A stretch of DNA of 64,000 bases from Semisulcospira habei (lineage: Eukaryota; Mollusca; Gastropoda; Semisulcospiridae). Position numbers and translations under genes: made by a program. Positions 48,501 through 59,188 of this stretch are shown one piece after another. Positions within the stretch are counted from its first letter, which is position 1. Each line of letters opens with the position of its first letter. The notes under the pieces are model-generated. The model made no database searches and had not been told where the DNA came from. It was given only the letters and a program-made list of their open reading frames with translations. The stretch is taken from positions 235,480,318 through 235,544,317 of the forward strand of contig BTPG01000004.1 of assembly GCA_036245525.1 (NCBI GenBank), written 5' to 3'.

Positions 48501-51421
48501 AGGGTCAGATACGCACATTGCTGCATATTAATCATCACTGATAATTCAAGGGTAGTGCCAGATTAGCTTGGCGCCTGAAGGCGCCAAGCTAATTTGGCAT
48601 TACCCTTGAATTATCATGGTCAATCCATGTTACGATTGTGGTTGTGTTATCCCGTGAGAGCATACATGTGTTTATCGTAGGAAACGATCCGATATTTTTT
48701 TGGGAGCTATCATGGTTATAATTTACGTATCTTTTTAAGTAACTTTTTCTTTTGGTCACCCAGAGCGGAATTCACTTCGTTATGATACGTTAAATTTTGT
48801 TCAGAACGTTCTAGAAAGGTCGCACTGTCTAGTGACCTCGTATGTGTAACATCTAGTAGCTGGCAACAGTTCGTAACGTTTCGCTACATTTTGTTTTTCT
48901 GTGCGTGTAAATTGAGCAGCCTTTCTTTTGTTTTGTGAATGATCGCGTAACTTCTAGAAGAGTATGTTAGGGGTTACCATACTTTTATGTGACTTAATTA
49001 TACGCTAGAATTTAGAGCTGAAGTTAGCAGCCGAATTTTTGTAGCCTGTTGTAGTGTTTCTAGAGAATTTTTCCTTTGTCAATATTTATGAGTTTCGGCT
49101 GCGTGTTTCGTTCTGATTGGTTGCGTTGTATGATTTCCGTAGACGATTCTGGAATTTGGTAGTATATATAAGGAGGACGCTGGGAAAGCATGTTCGTACA
49201 TTGTCTTGCTTTGTCAGTTGTAGAGACACGCAGTTTATTGCGAGAGACGCTGTGTATGAGAAACTTTGTATCAGCGGTGTGGACATTGCAGAAGAGACTT
49301 TGTATCAGTGTTGATGCATTTGGAAATGCATTGTGTGTGATCGCATCGCTGAATTAAAATATTGTTGGAACTGTTACTCCAATATTGTCTACATCCTTAA
49401 GCCACGTGTGACGGATTGCAGCTGAACGAGGTTTATTTTAAAGAACCTTACGTGCGTGCGTCTGGTGCGTTTATCATACTACAACTCCACCACGTAACAA
49501 TCCATCTCCTGCACCTGGTAATACTTGTTTGGTAACACCTCCAAAATTTGAGAAATGCGACCATGGGGCTCTATGGGTTAACTTGGCGCCATCAAGCTAA
49601 TCAGACACTAACCTCGAGTTATCATAGCCAATCCATCTCCTGCTGTTGCGCGTGGCGGCTAAGTGGATTAAGAACACGATGAAACACGTCAATAGCCATC
49701 TTGTACTTTCTCCAGTAAATGCTTGGGCGATTGGGTGTCGTGAGGATTTGTGCAGTGCTGAGTGATTTCCCCTGGTATGTGCTGCAGATGCACCTACAAG
49801 CGCTTGTCTCACCTTTGTCCACGATCACCTCGGTGCCGGGGGGAGGGAGGGGGGGGGGGGGGGGCTTTACAATGGAATTTTGACTCACCTTTGGTACGTG
49901 TTTGATTCTTCCACAGATTGAGGAAGATGGCCAGTTGCTACGGGCGACGCAGAATGAGCAGGACCACTACGAAATGCAAGTCCGCAGTTCCAACATTGTG
50001 AGTGCTTTGGTAGATCTACAGTTTGGCTGCAAGTGTAAACTTTTAAGACAGCAGCGCCTGTTTTGAGTGGCAACCTTTGTGAGAGATCACCTGTCGTTAA
50101 GCTGCAGCCACCTAAAGGATGGTCTTTAATGACACTTGACCCTTCAAGACTTGTACAGTAGCGCCTGTGTTTTGAAACCATGTTTTGTACTGGGAACGAG
50201 GTGGTTGCTGTAGACAGGTTGTGCTGTGCCACATTGATTAACACCAAGCCGCAAGGCTGAACTTCCTAAATTTGAAGTTTTCATCTGAAGATTACATGCC
50301 AGTTTTTACACAGATTGACCACGATAGTTCAAAGGTGGTGCTAGAATAACTTGGCGCTTCTAGCGCCAAGCTATTCTGGCACCACCCTTGAACTATCATG
50401 GTCGATCTGTCCCCTTGATCATGATCACCTGTCGTTAAGCTGCAGCCACCTAAAGGATGGTCTTTGATGACAGGAGGCCCTTCAAGACTTGTACAGTAGC
50501 GCCTGTGTTTTGAGACCATGTTTTGTACTGGGAACGAGGTGGTTGCTGTAGTCAGGTTGTGCTGTGCCACATTGATCAACACCGAGCGGCAAGGCTGAAC
50601 TTCCTAAATTTGAAGTTTTCATCTGAAGATTACATGCCAGTTTTTACACAGATTGACCATGATAGTTCAAAGGTGGTGCTAGAATAGCTTGGCGCTTTTA
50701 GCGCCAAGCTATTCTGGCACCACCCTTGAACTATCATGGTCGATCTGTCCCCTTGATCATGCTGTAGCATGTTAGGGTGGATCGAGGATTGTAACAATAC
50801 ATCACTGTAGCATGTTAGGGTGGATCCAGAATTGTAACAATACATCACTGTAGCATGTTAGGGTGGATCCAGAATTGTAACAATACATCACTGTAGCATG
50901 TTAGGGTGGATCCAGAATTGTAACAATACATCACTGTAGCATGTTAGGGTGGATCCAGAATTGTAACAATACATCACTGTAGCATGTTGGGGTGGATCCA
51001 GAATTGTAACAATACATCACTGTAGCATGTTAGGGTGGATCCAGAATTGTAACAATACATCACTGTAGCATGTTAGGGTGGATCCAGAATTGTAACAATA
51101 CATCACTGTAGCATGTTAGGGTGGATCCAGAATTGTAACAATACATCACTGTGCATTTTAATATGTTATTACTACCTGAATCTCTGTGGGTCTGTTTTCC
51201 AGGTCCGGGCTGGCGAATCGCTGACGAAACTGGTGTCAGACTTGAAACAGTTTCTGATTTTGAACGACTTTCCGTCAGTCAACGAGTCAATCTCGTACAA
51301 CACTCACCTCTTCAAGGACATGTACAGTACCAGCGATGCCAAACTGATGTCGTTACGAGATGAGATGGCTGCTGATTTATTTGAACTAGAGGATGAATAC
51401 TATTCTTCGGTCTACAAGTGA
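45505..51421 (+). CDS. MED22: Mediator subunit 22 (SURF5), complete, three exons
   Basis: MED22 is a small head-module subunit of the Mediator complex, which links DNA-binding regulators to RNA polymerase II in the nucleus. Exons: 45505-45630, 49917-49997 and 51203-51421, with stop TGA at 51419-51421. All junctions are phase 0; donors are GTTGGT and GTGAGT, acceptors CCACAG and TTCCAG. The 141-residue product begins [16 protein letters not shown], continues [33 protein letters not shown] and [20 protein letters not shown], then DFPSVNE, and ends [20 protein letters not shown] plus YK. It closely follows the human protein (about 140-200 residues depending on isoform). The start at 45505 is preferred over an upstream in-frame ATG at 45487 because QRALPQSKE lines up with the family start. 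An AATAAA at 51649 may be the polyadenylation signal. Intron 1 (4.3 kb) and intron 2 (1.2 kb) are repeat-filled. Divergent to RPL7A as in the vertebrate Surfeit locus. Confidence 0.96.
45665..45752. repeat. Short tandem duplication in MED22 intron 1
   Basis: ACGTACTCCAAGG(G/A)CCATCG + TGCCGACATTG in two copies immediately after exon 1. Confidence 0.8.
46222..48113. repeat. 37-bp satellite derived from MITE-A arm
   Basis: About 30 copies of GGAGGTGGATTGACCATGAT + AATCAGTGTTGATGGCA, nearly identical to each other. The first 22 bases equal the MITE-A arm segment (GGAGATGGATTGACCATGAT). Variants GAGGGCAG and GCAGCAGG occur in runs, showing recent unequal exchange. Interrupted at 47082-47820 by a LINE. 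Confidence 0.93.
47082..47820 (-). mobile_element. RTE-type LINE, 5'-truncated 3' end
   Basis: Flanked by the 12-bp duplication AGGAGGTGGATT (47070-47081 and 47821-47832). The minus-strand frame of about 230 codons gives the C-terminal part of a LINE protein: [82 protein letters not shown], and [20 protein letters not shown] then [11 protein letters not shown]. The 3' end has the tail (GTAA)n after CTATACCCGGGTAGGGGTGA. One frame change near 47302-47323 breaks the ORF. Typical RTE organisation; the RT catalytic core is not included. Confidence 0.87.
48114..48536 (-). mobile_element. Interspersed repeat R2, copy 2
   Basis: Opposite-orientation match to 31490-31735, extending further (GGGGGTCAGATTGAGCGCGG; GAGGGTCAGCAGGATTTCCC). 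A T-run (48113-48120) at its left junction may be a poly-A tail on the minus strand, which would suit a retroposed element. Confidence 0.65.
48540..48618. mobile_element. MITE-A hairpin core within composite
   Basis: GATAATTCAAGGGTAGTGCC / GGCATTACCCTTGAATTATC, junction GGCGCCTGAAGGCGCC. The outer left arm is displaced by the satellite and R2, and the outer right arm is interrupted at 48627 by the LTR. Confidence 0.88.
48628..49499 (+). mobile_element. Solo LTR of an LTR retrotransposon
   Basis: 872 bp beginning TGTTACG and ending CGTAACA, flanked by a perfect 5-bp duplication ATCCA (48623-48627 and 49500-49504). It contains a TATA box (GTATATATAAGGAGGAC, about 49160), a plausible start region and a downstream AATTAAA. 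No internal gag/pol is present, so it is a solo LTR left by recombination. Five-base duplications suit Ty3/gypsy or BEL/Pao elements. Plus-strand orientation is taken from the TATA box. Confidence 0.85.
49582..49916. other. MED22 intron 1, end
   Basis: Contains an extra partial MITE-A right half (CTTGGCGCCATCAAGCTAAT to CCATCTCCTGCTGTTG, about 49580-49650) and a G-rich run at 49838-49864 about 50 bp before the exon 2 acceptor. Confidence 0.65.
50085..50760. repeat. 338-bp segmental tandem duplication carrying a MITE-A
   Basis: Copy 1 is 50085-50422 and copy 2 is 50423-50760. Each has a family H-like segment (ATCACCTGTCGTTAAGCTGC), TTGAAGTTTTCATCTGAAG and one MITE-A palindrome (about 50309-50408 and 50655-50746). 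The two palindromes differ at the junction (GGCGCTTCTAGCGCC versus GGCGCTTTTAGCGCC). In MED22 intron 2. Confidence 0.88.
50761..51145. repeat. 43-bp minisatellite in MED22 intron 2
   Basis: About nine copies of CTGTAGCATGTTAGGGTGGA + TCCAGAATTGTAACAATACATCA, nearly identical. Ends 58 bp before exon 3. Confidence 0.93.
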
Positions 51422-51648
51422 CGGACAGGAGCAGTGTGTTTGAGAGGGTGAGCGCGTGTGTTTGGGAGAGCATGTGTGTGCGTTTGAATGAAAATCAGAG
51501 GGGAAAGGTGAGGCATGTGCCAGTGGACTCAGTCAGTACACATACTATAGTCTAGCAGCTGCCCTTCATAGACGATCAGCCGTTTATGAGATAGTGATTT
51601 TCTAGAGAGTAACAAAGGTTTGGGTATATCAAAATGAAGTCTAGTATG

Positions 51649-51654
51649 AATAAA
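51649..51654 (+). terminator. Candidate MED22 polyadenylation signal
   Basis: AATAAA about 230 bases after the MED22 stop, in TATGAATAAAAGC. First such hexamer seen after the stop. Confidence 0.5.
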
Positions 51655-53500
51655 AGCAGTGCGCACTCGTTTTAAACCGCCGGAGGATGGAGACATTTTT
51701 CTGTAGCACATTTTGTTTCCAGTATGGCTGCAGACGAAACCAGGATCTTACCGCCATGTTTACAGGGGATCAGTAGTTTACACGGGTCTCATTGTTCCTG
51801 TATTCAGTGGTAGTATGCACTATATGTCACTTAAAAGGATTTAATTTTTTAAAGTAATATTTTCACACTTAGATATATTAAGAGAAGAAACAATTACGAA
51901 AACGCTTGCCTTGAACGCAAAATTAATATCGTTTCGCAACAATAAGGTATCCCAAAGACGTGATCAAAACATCACGTGATGCCACGACCTCTGCGGACGT
52001 GAATTTCTGTGTGCCGACGGGTTCTTTTTTATTTGTTCTACATAAGCTTGTTTGTTTAAAAAAAAAAAGCAAACGTGTCAAGTTGCTGTGTGCATTTTTA
52101 CGGCTTGATAAAGGTTTGTCACGTTTATTTCCATTCACTTTACCATCGCTTTGCCCGTTTCATTTCGACAACACAGCACCAAAACAAAACGTAACCCACA
52201 ACACAAACGCTATCTTCAAAACCTATGCTGCATTCTGTAAAAGAAAAAGAGTGCCACACCACTTGGTTTTAACTGTCATGGCTGAGCAAAGTTTCGGAAC
52301 TTGATTAATTATTTTATGCAGCAGTAACATTTATTTTAATCAGTTGCACTGACAAGCTATGTTGTGATGTGCGATCACTGCCAGTGCCAATTTTGCAGTC
52401 TCAGTGATCACTGATGGTACAGTACACTTCACACTGAAAAAAAAAATACACAGTACAATGTGAACACGCTTGGAAGTTCATGCAATGCTTTGTTTAAAAT
52501 TGAACCCTATCTTGCTAGCACAAAAGCACTATCTTGCTACTGCACAAAAGAGGAACTTATTTTGCTGCTGTGTTATTTGCAGTTTGTCTGCATATAGACA
52601 TTTGCAGTTCGCTGCAAGGATTCTTAGCAGCTGACATTAGCACTGACATATTGGGATTAAAACGACAAAGAAAACGGAGAAAGGTGACACAGAGATGATT
52701 TAATAAATCAGTCAAGTGATCAAATGAATGAGATATCTATGTTTTATGATAAACAGCTAGTTATGGGAGGGGGGGGGGGGGGGAAGGAGGCACATACTTT
52801 ATAATGTACACGTACTATTTTTTTCAGTGTTTCCATCACCCATTCATAACACCATTAGACTCGATGAGTTGTCATGTTTTGAGTGGTTTACAAAATACAT
52901 GTACTTGTTGCTGTTACATTATCTTCTTACTGGTTTTGACATTTCGCTGTAAGATTTACAGTCACATACTTTAAGCGTGTTCCCCCTAACGCACACAGAG
53001 GTTGACTGTATCATTGATATGTGTGTGTAGGTAGCGTTTGGTTTTGTTTGAGGTGGCAGTTTTGGCCTCACCTTTAAGTTTGTTGCCGCTGTGCATGTGG
53101 CCACCAGTACTATTTACAGAACTGATGACTGCATGTGCAGGCTAGTTCACGGTATCAAAATGTGAACTGGGCAGCCTATTGTTTGAAGTGATCAGTGGTA
53201 GCAACATCCATGATGTATGTGTGCATTTGGCCACTGGTACTGTTTACAAAGGTGCTGTTTACAGAACTAGTGGCTGAGTAGGCATATTATTATTAGTACT
53301 GTTATTGTTATCAGGTGTGGCCTTATCTCTAAGTTTTGGTGCCCCTGTGCATGAGGCCAACAGTACTTTTCACAGAACTGATGGCTGCATGTGCAGTGTG
53401 GTTAACTGGACACATGAAATTTGTAGGTGGGCAGCTAAAATACAGGCAGTCAATACAAGCCACTTGCTTAACCTGAAGTCTCTATATATAGATTTTACAG
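51655..53500. other. Unassigned DNA 3' of MED22
   Basis: AT-rich with a G run (52769-52782). Loosely repeated segments CTGTTTACA..CTGATG(A/G)CTGCATGTGCAG at 53110-53400. A 114-codon frame at 51960 has no recognisable domain. Confidence 0.45.
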
Positions 53501-54565
53501 TCCACTAATGCCCATCAGTATACAATTGTGCATGTCTTTTGTGGGTATTCTGTGGTTTTGTATGTGGGCTGGGGTTGAAAGTGGGGCGGTATGGCACCTA
53601 TTACCGTGTATGTACAAAACCTTCATTACAAACAAACAAATTAATAATTTTAATAAATAGTTATTTGGGTTTAACGCCGCGCGGTAGACTACGGCCATCT
53701 CATGGCAGTTAAATAAATAAGATAAAGTAAGTCAAAGATACCTGGGACATAAGAATGCTAAGTAAAGTATAGATTATGATCATGCACAGATGTACATTGG
53801 TGGATGTTCTGCGGTTTTGTGTGTGTAACTGGATTGGGGTTGGGAGCGAGTGATACTGCACCTATTACCATGTACGTGTATAAGACATAAGACATTTATT
53901 CACCAAGTAAAACGTTACAAGAATTTTTGTGTGGCATGGCGACAGTAAAATATGTCCTCACTTGTAGGGCATTCATCATGTCATACACTTAGTTGGCGAT
54001 CATCCTATATACAGCACTAAAAGATAGATAAACACAATATTAAACACAAATCAGTCATATGTCACAAATCATGGAATCACGTTGTTCCGTGCATGGTGAT
54101 GTATTGAGGACAGCTTCTGGAAAAAAAATTGCATCTGAATCGAGAGGTTCTGGCTTTAAAAGCATGAAACCGCCGGCCAGAGGGCAGAAGCTCGAAGAGA
54201 TGATTGGCTGGGTGTGACAGATCTGTCAGAATAGTACTGGGGCCACATGCACAGGGGCACCATGGTGTATGTTCTTGAGCTGTATGCTGATGTGTATGTA
54301 CAAAACCTACATTACAAACAAACAAAACAAAACAAACAAAATAAATAAATAATTTAAATAAATAAGATAAAGTAAGTCTAAGGTACCTGGGACATATGCA
54401 TGCTAGGTAAAGGATAGATTAAAAATTATGAACATACACAGATGTGTATGTCCTTCTTTTGGTAGGTGTTCTGCGGTGTTATGTGTGTATTTAGGTAAGG
54501 GTTGGGAGCAGGCAGTATGGCACCTATTACCATCTATATATGTGTATATTTTCTTGTTTGCTGAT

Positions 54566-55115
54566 GCCCCCACCCGGGTCTGCCCTGGGGGACTTGGGTG
54601 GGGTTAGGTACTTTTTAGTTCCCAGGGTCACCCTGGTCAGCCCCACAGGGTGGGTTTCCTTTCTATTCTGGGGCATGTGTTTCTGTCTACCCTTGGTCCA
54701 TTCACCTGTATTTGTCTTTTTAAAACTCCCCCACCCGGGTCTGCCTTGGGGGACTTGGGTGGGGTTAGGTATTTTTTAGTTCCCAGGGTCACCCTGGTCA
54801 GCCCCACAGGGTGGGTTTTTCTCTCTATTCTGGGGCATGTGTTTCTGTCTACCCTTTGTCCATTCACCTGTATTTGCCTCTTTAAAACTCTCCCTACTGT
54901 CTGCACTGCCTGTAGTTCTTGATATTGGATGTGTGTTGCTAAATGGTCTTAGCTTTATTTAGGCCCCATGTTGTAGGTTTATTTAACGTATTTGACCGGC
55001 TGGCGACATACATTCAATTTTCTGTTTTTTTTTTGTTTTTTTTCACAAGCAGTGCAGGCACGTCCTGAGAAAGCCTTGTTGCTGTCGGGACGTTAAGCAA
55101 TGTACAATCAATTTT
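54566..55115 (+). mobile_element. SINE-1, one full copy plus an extra 5' half
   Basis: First head piece 54566-54727 (CCCACCCGGGTCTGCCC to TTTAAAACTCC), then a full unit 54729-55115 ending GACGTTAAGCAATGTACAATC. Same head-duplication pattern as at 41775-41864. Confidence 0.83.
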
Positions 55116-55352
55116 TAAAACTCTCCCAACTGTCTGCACTGCCTGTAGCTCTTGATGTTGGATGTGTGTTGCTAGACAGTCTTAGCTTTATTTAGGCCCC
55201 ATGTTGTAGGTTTATTTAACGTATTTGACCGGCTGGTGACATACATTCAATTTTCTGTTTAGTTTTTTTTTTTTTCACAAGCAGTGCAGGCACGTCCTGA
55301 GAAAGCCTTGTTGCTGTCGGGACGTTAAGCAACGTACAATCAATCAATCATT
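55116..55352 (+). mobile_element. SINE-1, 5'-truncated copy
   Basis: Starts mid-element at TTTAAAACTCTCCCAACTGT, ends GACGTTAAGCAACGTACAATC with ATCA repeats. Directly follows the previous copy. Confidence 0.82.
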
Positions 55353-55849
55353 GTTTGCTGATGTGTATGTACAAAACCTTCATTACAAGCAAACAAAATA
55401 AATAAATAATTTAAATATATACTTATTTGGGTTTAATGTCGAGCAGGCGACCAATGCCATCTCATGGCGGTTAAATAAAAAAGATAAAGTAAGTCAAGAT
55501 ACCTGGGACATATGAATGCTCAGTAAAGGATAGATTATGAACATGCACAGATGTAAGTGTCGTTTGGTGGGTGTTCTCTGGTTGTGGAGTGGGGTTGGGA
55601 GTGGGTAGTATTACCATATATGTGTATGTGAACATCAGCATATGAACAAAACCTACTTTAAAAACAAATAAAAATAAATAATAAATTTAAATAACTAGGA
55701 CATATGAATACCAAGTAAAGGATATATTATGAACATGCACAGATGTTTGTTCTGTGGTTTTGTATGTGGGGTGGGGAGCGGGTGGTATGCACCTATTACC
55801 ATATGTGTACATGTTATGTTCACATCATATATGTGTATATGTATGTTCT

Positions 55850-56215
55850 CATACCCACCCAGGTCTACCCTGGGGGACTTGGGCGGGGTTAACTACTTTT
55901 TAGTTCCCAGGGTGACCCTTGTCAGCCCCACAGGGTGGGTTTTCCCCTCTATTCTGGGCGTGTGTTTCTGTCTACCCTTGGTACATTCACCAGTATTTAC
56001 CTTTTTTAAACTCTTCCTACTGTCTGCACTGCTTGCAGCTCTTGATATTGGATGTGTGTTGCTAAAGGGTCTAGTTAGGTTTATTTAGTGTATTAGACCA
56101 GCTGGCGACATACATTCAATATTCTGTTTAGTTTGGTTTTTTTCACAAGCAGTGCAGGCACGTCCTGAGAAAGTCTTGTTGCTGTCGGGACGTTAAACAA
56201 TGTACAATCAATCAT
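55850..56215 (+). mobile_element. SINE-1 copy, diverged
   Basis: CCCACCCAGGTCTACCCTGG to GGGACGTTAAACAATGTACA + ATCAATCA, with several deletions. Confidence 0.8.
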
Positions 56216-56370
56216 TTTATGCTGATGTGTATGTGCAAACATACATCACAAACAAACAAACAAACAAAAAAATAAATTAATAAAATAAGTTGGGGATACC
56301 TGGGACCTATAAATATGCATGTTAAGTAAAGGATAGATTATGAATATGCACAGATGTATGCATATTGAAA

Positions 56371-58170
56371 ACAAATTTCCTCTCTTTGGTGACCACTACC
56401 ATACCACTATAGTGATCATGTGCATCAAGGAATTCCTTCCATCCATAATTAAAAGGATAAATAATAAATAAATATGTAAGTGAATACATACATGAATCAA
56501 TAAAAATAAATAAATAAAACCTGTAATATAATAGAGAGGGCTACTATCTGTATTGTGTCTCGTGCAGTCCTGATAAAGCTTAATCATAAGAGTCCTTGTG
56601 AGTACTTGAGTGCGGATTGGTTGAATTGGTTGCAAAAACTAAAATTGTATATTTAGGTGTTTAGCTGAACATGGTGATTTTGATGGAAACGGTTCGGAGA
56701 TGATTTCACTCTGCCTGGCTTGTGCTTAAGACCAGTCGGATACGAGTGTGCTTGACCAGTTAAAAATCCCATCTCCACTAATAAAATAAATAAAAAAAGA
56801 GCAGACCTGCACTTAGAGCCGTTAGGCTGAAAAACAGACGAACAACATGCATGTTGTATCCGGCCAAAGAATGTTGAAGATGGTCGGCTGACACATTGCA
56901 CAACATGCACAAAGGGAGTTTACTTTCGATATGCTTTCCTCCCACAAAAGACCGAGTTCTGTGGAAAAGGCTGTTTTCAAGACCAGGAAAAATAACGTAT
57001 TTGACGTTGATAAGATGTTCAAATCGATAATAATCTCTGTTTCAATTCAGGAGCAAAGTAAAACTTCATCAACCGTGCGCGTCTGATTGACTTCTTTAGA
57101 AGGCTTCTCGCTGACCGCCATTTTGAAACTAGCGACGCGACTATGCTTACCGCATTAAAAATAATACTTTTAAACTTATTTTATCGTATATATGTATGCA
57201 TGTTTACTTGCTGATGATTTTAATTTACTCACTGGAATAAACTTGTAACTTGTATGCTTGAAATTTTCAATGTTATGCACAAAAAATGTCTTGTACCTTA
57301 TCCGGGCGGTGTACGAGGACTGGTTCCCTCACATCGAAAAATAGCTTTCGAAAAACACTTCTACAAAAATGTCTCCATCCTAAGGACAAATATTGTTGCC
57401 ATGCATAAACTATATGGCATTAGTACTTTCGTTTCGTACCTGCAAACCATTGTTACTCTTTTGACGAACTACTTAGTCTGCAGAAATTGCGAAAAGCTGC
57501 TGGACTACTAAGGGAAACATCCAAGCATTGGACAAACAAACACATTGTTCCATAGCATGTTCGTTGAAAGGTCCTGGTAAATCAAAGTGCCACAGTTGCA
57601 GTGTGGCTGAATTGATCAGTGTTCAGGTCGTACTCCACAGGAAATAGATTTCCCTGTCCTCCATAAACCCGCCCGTCAGGGCCGTCCATTATCACTTCGG
57701 TGCCGTGGACGGTAAACTCCGAACTAACCAACCAACAAACACATCCCCAGGGGATGTTTGTATGTCCAACACCAAATGATTTCCCATAGTGGGTTTGAAA
57801 GAGTGGGTTTTGTGAGCGTCTGTGTGCGCATGTTTGTGTACCGGAGGACATCTGCATGTGCGAGTGTGGATGCATTTGTGATGAACCAGCGTGTTTAGGG
57901 TGGACAGTCTTGTGTGCGGCATATTGAGAATTACGATCTAACTTTCCTCATGTGGAACGTGTCCCATGCGGCCTGCAGCAGAACCGGTGTTCAGAGACCA
58001 CTCTTATGTGTGAGATCACCTGTCAGTAAAGGCGATCGTTTACATGGCGACCACCTGTTCAAGTCTTTAATGCATTTGAGGAGTCGCACATCGATGTATG
58101 CAGAGGTGTGATACAGCATTGTCGTCAGCAGTGCTATACAATACTTGTGCAGTGGGGTGCCTTGAATGAG
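56371..58170. other. Unassigned DNA
   Basis: No exon recognised with confidence. A short minus-strand frame from ATG at 57121 (MAVSEKPSKEVNQTRT), in the context CAAAATGGCGG, looks like a start codon region but ends after 24 codons at 57047. It could be a 5' exon or chance. A piece of dispersed repeat (GTCCATTATCACTTCGGTGC) lies near 57684. Confidence 0.35.
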
Positions 58171-58184
58171 TCGGTGAAAGGCCA

Positions 58185-58806
58185 CACTTTCTCCCAGGCA
58201 AGGCTCCTCTTTAGAGAGCAACAGTCAGTGATAGGCGACACTTTCTCCCAGGCAAGGCTCCTCTTTAGAGAGCAACAGTCGGTGATAGGCGACACTTTCT
58301 CCCAGGCAAGGCTCCTCTTTAGAGAGCAACAGTCGGTGATAGGCGACACTTTCTCCCAGGCAAGGCTCCTCTTTAGAGAGCAACAGTCAGTGATAGGCGA
58401 CACTTTCTCCCAGGCAAGGCTCCTCTTTAGAGAGCAACAGTCGGTGATAGGCGACACTTTCTCCCAGGCAAGGCTCCTCTTTAGAGAGCAACAGTCTGTG
58501 ATAGGCGACACTTTCTCCCAGGCAAGGCTCCTCTTTAGAGAGCAACAGTCGGTGATAGGCGACACTTTCTCCCAGGCAAGGCTCCTCTTTAGAGAGCAAC
58601 AGTCGGTGATAGGCGACACTTTCTCCCAGGCAAGGCTCCTCTTTAGAGAGCAACAGTCGGTGATAGGCGACACTTTCTCCCAGGCAAGGCTCCTCTTTAG
58701 AGAGCAACAGTCGGTGATAGGCGACACTTTCTCCCAGGCAAGGCTCCTCTTTAGAGAGCAACAGTCGATGATAGGTGACACTTTCTCCCAGGCAAGGCTC
58801 TTTAAC
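58185..58806. repeat. 54-bp minisatellite
   Basis: Eleven nearly identical units (GCGACACTTTCTCCCAGGCA, AGGCTCCTCTTTAGAGAGCA, ACAGTCGGTGATAG). A multiple of three and stop-free on both strands, so it produces ORFs of 286 and 236 codons that are repeat translations. Confidence 0.93.
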
Positions 58807-58966
58807 GAGGTAGGCCGAGAAACTCCTGGCGTCGAGACCTCCAAGCAGACATCAAGAGACTGGGAACCACCTGGAGTAGAATCGAAGGAGAAGCACAGGA
58901 CAGGAGTTGCTGGAGGTCTCTCGTCGACGGCCTATACCCGGGTAGGGGTGACAGGCGTAAGTAAGT
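58807..58966 (+). mobile_element. RTE LINE 3' end, very short copy
   Basis: 160 bp matching the 3' end of the LINE at 47082-47820 (opposite orientation), with the same GACGGCCTATACCCGGGTAG and GTAA tail. Flanked by the 13-bp duplication AAGGCTCTTTAAC (58794-58806 and 58967-58979). Inserted at the edge of the 54-bp array. Confidence 0.88.
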
Positions 58967-58974
58967 AAGGCTCT

Positions 58975-59188
58975 TTAACCCATTTAGCCCTGAGTCCCTA
59001 CAGCAGGAGATGGATTGACCATGTTAATTCAAGGGTAGTGCCATATTAGCTTGGCGCCTTCAGGCGCCAAGCTAATCTGGCACTGCCCTTGAATTATCAT
59101 GGTCAATCCATCTCCTGCAACTGGTACACAGTTGTTAGGCAACACCTCCAAAATTTGAGAAATGGGACCTTGGGGCTAACAGGGTTAA
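58975..59188. mobile_element. MITE-A, complete 214-bp copy
   Basis: TTAA at 58975 and 59185; arms from CAGGAGATGGATTGACCATG to its complement with few mismatches; junction GGCGCCTTCAGGCGCC. Flanks CCCATTTAGCCCTGAGTCCC and AATGGGACCTTGGGGCTAAC. The best-preserved copy. Confidence 0.9.

Larger units (their letters stand above)
45979..49581. mobile_element. Composite MITE-A, 3.6 kb, expanded and nested
   Basis: Left flank at 45979: TTAACCCATTTCACTCCAAG, then two tandem copies of the left part (GTTGCAGGAGATGGACTGGC). Right flank ends GGGCTCTATGGGTTAA at 49581. Between are a 37-bp satellite built from the MITE arm, an RTE LINE fragment, repeat R2, the hairpin core (48540-48618) and a solo LTR. 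All of it lies in MED22 intron 1. Confidence 0.75.
53500..56370. repeat. Higher-order repeat array with SINE insertions
   Basis: A module recurs five to six times (starting near 53510, 53800, 54290, 55360, 55625, 56220): GTACAAAACCT(A/T)CATTACAAA, (AAAT)n, AAGATAAAGTAAGTCAAGAT, ACCTGGGACATATGAATGC, AAAGGATAGATTATGAAC, ATGCACAGATG, GTATGGCACCTATTACCAT. Some modules carry a SINE tail fragment (TTTAACGCC..CATCTCATGGCGG), others SINE-1. Confidence 0.75.

Noticed and set aside
51960..52304. 114-codon ORF downstream of MED22
   Set aside because: No recognisable domain, and lies in likely 3' flank with poly-A runs.
57047..57121. First exon of a minus-strand gene (MAVSEKPSKE...)
   Set aside because: Good start-codon context but only 24 codons, no clear GT donor in frame and no downstream exon found; kept only as a note.
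58108..58968. 286-codon repetitive ORF
   Set aside because: 54-bp stop-free satellite followed by a LINE fragment; opposite strand equally open.
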